Source of the DNA: Rhodamnia argentea
Lineage: Eukaryota > Streptophyta > Magnoliopsida > Myrtales > Myrtaceae
Length of the DNA stretch: 64,000 bases
Direction of reading: 5' to 3'
Assembly: GCF_020921035.1 (NCBI RefSeq)
Contig: NC_063152.1
Span: 35,198,494 to 35,262,493, forward strand
Position 1 is the stretch's first letter; each line of letters starts with the position of its first letter. This document shows, piece by piece, positions 62,538 through 64,000 of the stretch. Made by a program: the position numbers and the translations under genes. The notes under the pieces were generated by a model. It was not told where the DNA came from, did no database searches, and saw nothing but the letters and a program-made list of their open reading frames with translations.

Positions 62538-62950
62538 GAATGACACGAATAGTCCATAAACTTTAGCGTAGCATGTATTATGATTCCCTAAAATTTTAAT
62601 TTATTCAATTTGATCTTTAAATTGTAGCTCAATGTGTAATGTAATATCTAAATTTTTAATTTGTTCAATGTGATTATGTTACGTTTGCTACATATTTAAT
62701 TTAATCCCTAAACTATAAGAAAATGTCTAGTGTTAGTACTGAACTTGAATTAATGAAAAGACAATATTGAATATTTTCGTATAGTTGAGAAACTAAGCTA
62801 AACATGTTCCAAAAGTTTAATGACCACATTCAACAAATCGAAATTTCAGGAGTCACGTTGTATATTGAACTACAATCACATTGAATAAATTAAAAATTCA
62901 AGAATCATATTATGCATTAGACTAAATTTCGAGTCATTTGTGTTGTTGTT
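62538..62950. mobile_element. Foldback MITE-like element near the right end
   Basis: The left arm (AATGACACGAATAGTCC, then ATTATGATTCCCTAAAATTT, then TTTAATTTATTCAAT) pairs with the reverse complement of the right arm (AACACAAATGACTCGAAATT, then ATATGATTCTTGAATTTTTA, then TTATTCAATGTGAT). The paired arms are about 80 bases long. The interior is AT-rich and repeats the word TTCAATGTGAT. No coding capacity or certain target duplication was found. Confidence 0.6.
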
Positions 62951-64000
62951 ATCCCTGAATAGCAACGACTTGGTTTAAAAAGCAAGAAGAGAGAAGAGGG
63001 GCTGATGATTTCTCCCCGGATTTCTCCCCCGAAGGCCCAACGTGGGTTCCATACCATCACCAACACTCCTTGAATTTGCTCTGCTTTTGGCACAAGTTGC
63101 GCCCTTGACGAAGACCCAATTCACCACCCCACCAATCAGCCAATCCACATCAAGAGCAGCGGGTGGTTGAGGAGGGCTGGCCATTTTGGGAATGCTTTTG
63201 ATGATGGCCATGAAGGGTGGTGGCATTTTCAATGTGCAGATTCCTGTTTCTGGCCATGCCGTCCTTCTCCATCAACCCGTCAAGCACGGACGAGCACGCT
63301 GGCTGTCGTTGGGGGGGTTTGAAGTGAAATGGCGGAGTCAAACGGGGACTGCCTCGGATCAATCCTCGCCAAGACACCCATGTCGTGTCTGATGTTTTGC
63401 CCCTCTCTGTGCACTCAGGGTGAGAAGTGAGAATAACAGTGGTTTCTGAGTAGTTGGCGATGTCCGCATGCTGAATAGGGGGCGATGACAAGTCCCTTCC
63501 CTTATTGATTTGCATTGTCTCTCTCCTTCTTACGTAGCAAATTGAATGCTGGTGAAAATTCAGTTTGAGTGGATCCCTAGTTCGATGTCCTTCACTTATA
63601 TCAGTTGCAGTCTTGCAAGTATTTACGTGTTCGATTCCCTGTAATGACTGAAAGTGAGAAGGAAAGACGGGCGGGGCACCCCGGGAGGGCGGGGCGGGGG
63701 GGAGGGGTGTGGACTTGTTTGGGGCTTGACGGGTCTTTGCTACGTTGTAATTGTTCATATTGTCGATCGAGCGCTGCATTTCATCAGCATCATCGTCTAT
63801 ACTTAGACCAGGAATTATTCGCAACAGTCTATAGAATACGAAATAATGTTCTAGTTTCTTAGCTTATACATACCAACTTGATCTGAAAATGAAAATTTGG
63901 CTTTCTTTGTCCTCAGTTCAAGGATTTTTCTCTTATTCATGCTTTGACCTAGGTGATGGGATGATGATATTGAGGATGTTCAATTCTTGCTTGTGCTGTT
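62951..64000. other. Right end of window, no supported gene
   Basis: A GC-richer stretch (63000-63750) keeps long frames open on the minus strand (224 codons at 63824-63150 and 85 codons at 63232-62975). The products overlap in different frames and match nothing I recognise. A G-rich patch lies at 63669-63710. This could be the edge of a gene that continues beyond the window. Confidence 0.4.

Noticed and set aside
63150..63824. 224-codon open frame on the minus strand near the right end
   Set aside because: A second frame on the same strand is open over part of the same stretch, the product matches nothing I know, and GC-rich DNA has few stops. Not called as a gene, though a gene edge cannot be excluded.

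Overview
This is a stretch of plant nuclear DNA. The genes are split by many GT-AG introns, the intergenic DNA is AT-rich and full of MITEs and microsatellites, and the protein families are plant types (PLD beta, SBT1 subtilase, LPEAT2, CAF-like splicing factor, AGL6 MADS-box). It is a eudicot. The short inverted-repeat families, including one built of 58-nt units and one with pyrimidine/purine arms around a GC-rich core, remind me of Myrtaceae such as Eucalyptus. That placement is inference only.

Seven protein-coding genes could be modelled exon by exon, and each gave a continuous reading frame across all splice junctions. From left to right: GET3a-type ATPase (+, 1762-5617, 7 exons); URM1 (-, 9214-7685, 4 exons); phospholipase D beta (-, 18641-12160, 10 exons); an intronless subtilisin-like protease (-, 24146-21864); a mitochondrial CAF-like group II intron splicing factor (+, 35059-40471, 5 exons, 3.2-kb first intron); lysophospholipid acyltransferase LPEAT2 with a C-terminal EF hand (+, 42537-49574, 14 exons); and the MADS-box gene AGL6 (-, 57046-51855, 8 exons, 2.6-kb first intron). 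They are independent housekeeping or developmental genes, not a pathway cluster. PLD beta and LPEAT2 both act in phospholipid metabolism, but nothing in the sequence suggests they are co-regulated.

The mobile-element content is the most informative part. A Copia LTR retrotransposon (25370-31348, coding on -) has TG...CA LTR ends and a perfect 5-bp duplication CTCAC, but its two LTRs differ mostly by short gaps and the inner domains are equally shredded. Intron 1 of the splicing factor holds a 290-bp TRIM-like element with 87-bp LTRs and a perfect ATCAC duplication, and also a decayed Copia gag-protease-integrase fragment. Several foldback MITEs from at least five families are scattered between the genes, one pair being Harbinger-like.

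The right end (57.1-64 kb) holds no gene I can support: only AT-rich DNA, microsatellites, a GC-rich repeat island near 60.4-60.9 kb, and a foldback element at 62.5-62.95 kb. I saw no tRNA, rRNA, CRISPR or other prokaryotic feature, and no convincing new biological system. The best leads are the deletion-biased Copia element, the TRIM, the GA-repeat-packed AGL6 first intron with its internal 128-bp duplication, and an unexplained decayed coding-like stretch at 6.06-7.0 kb.
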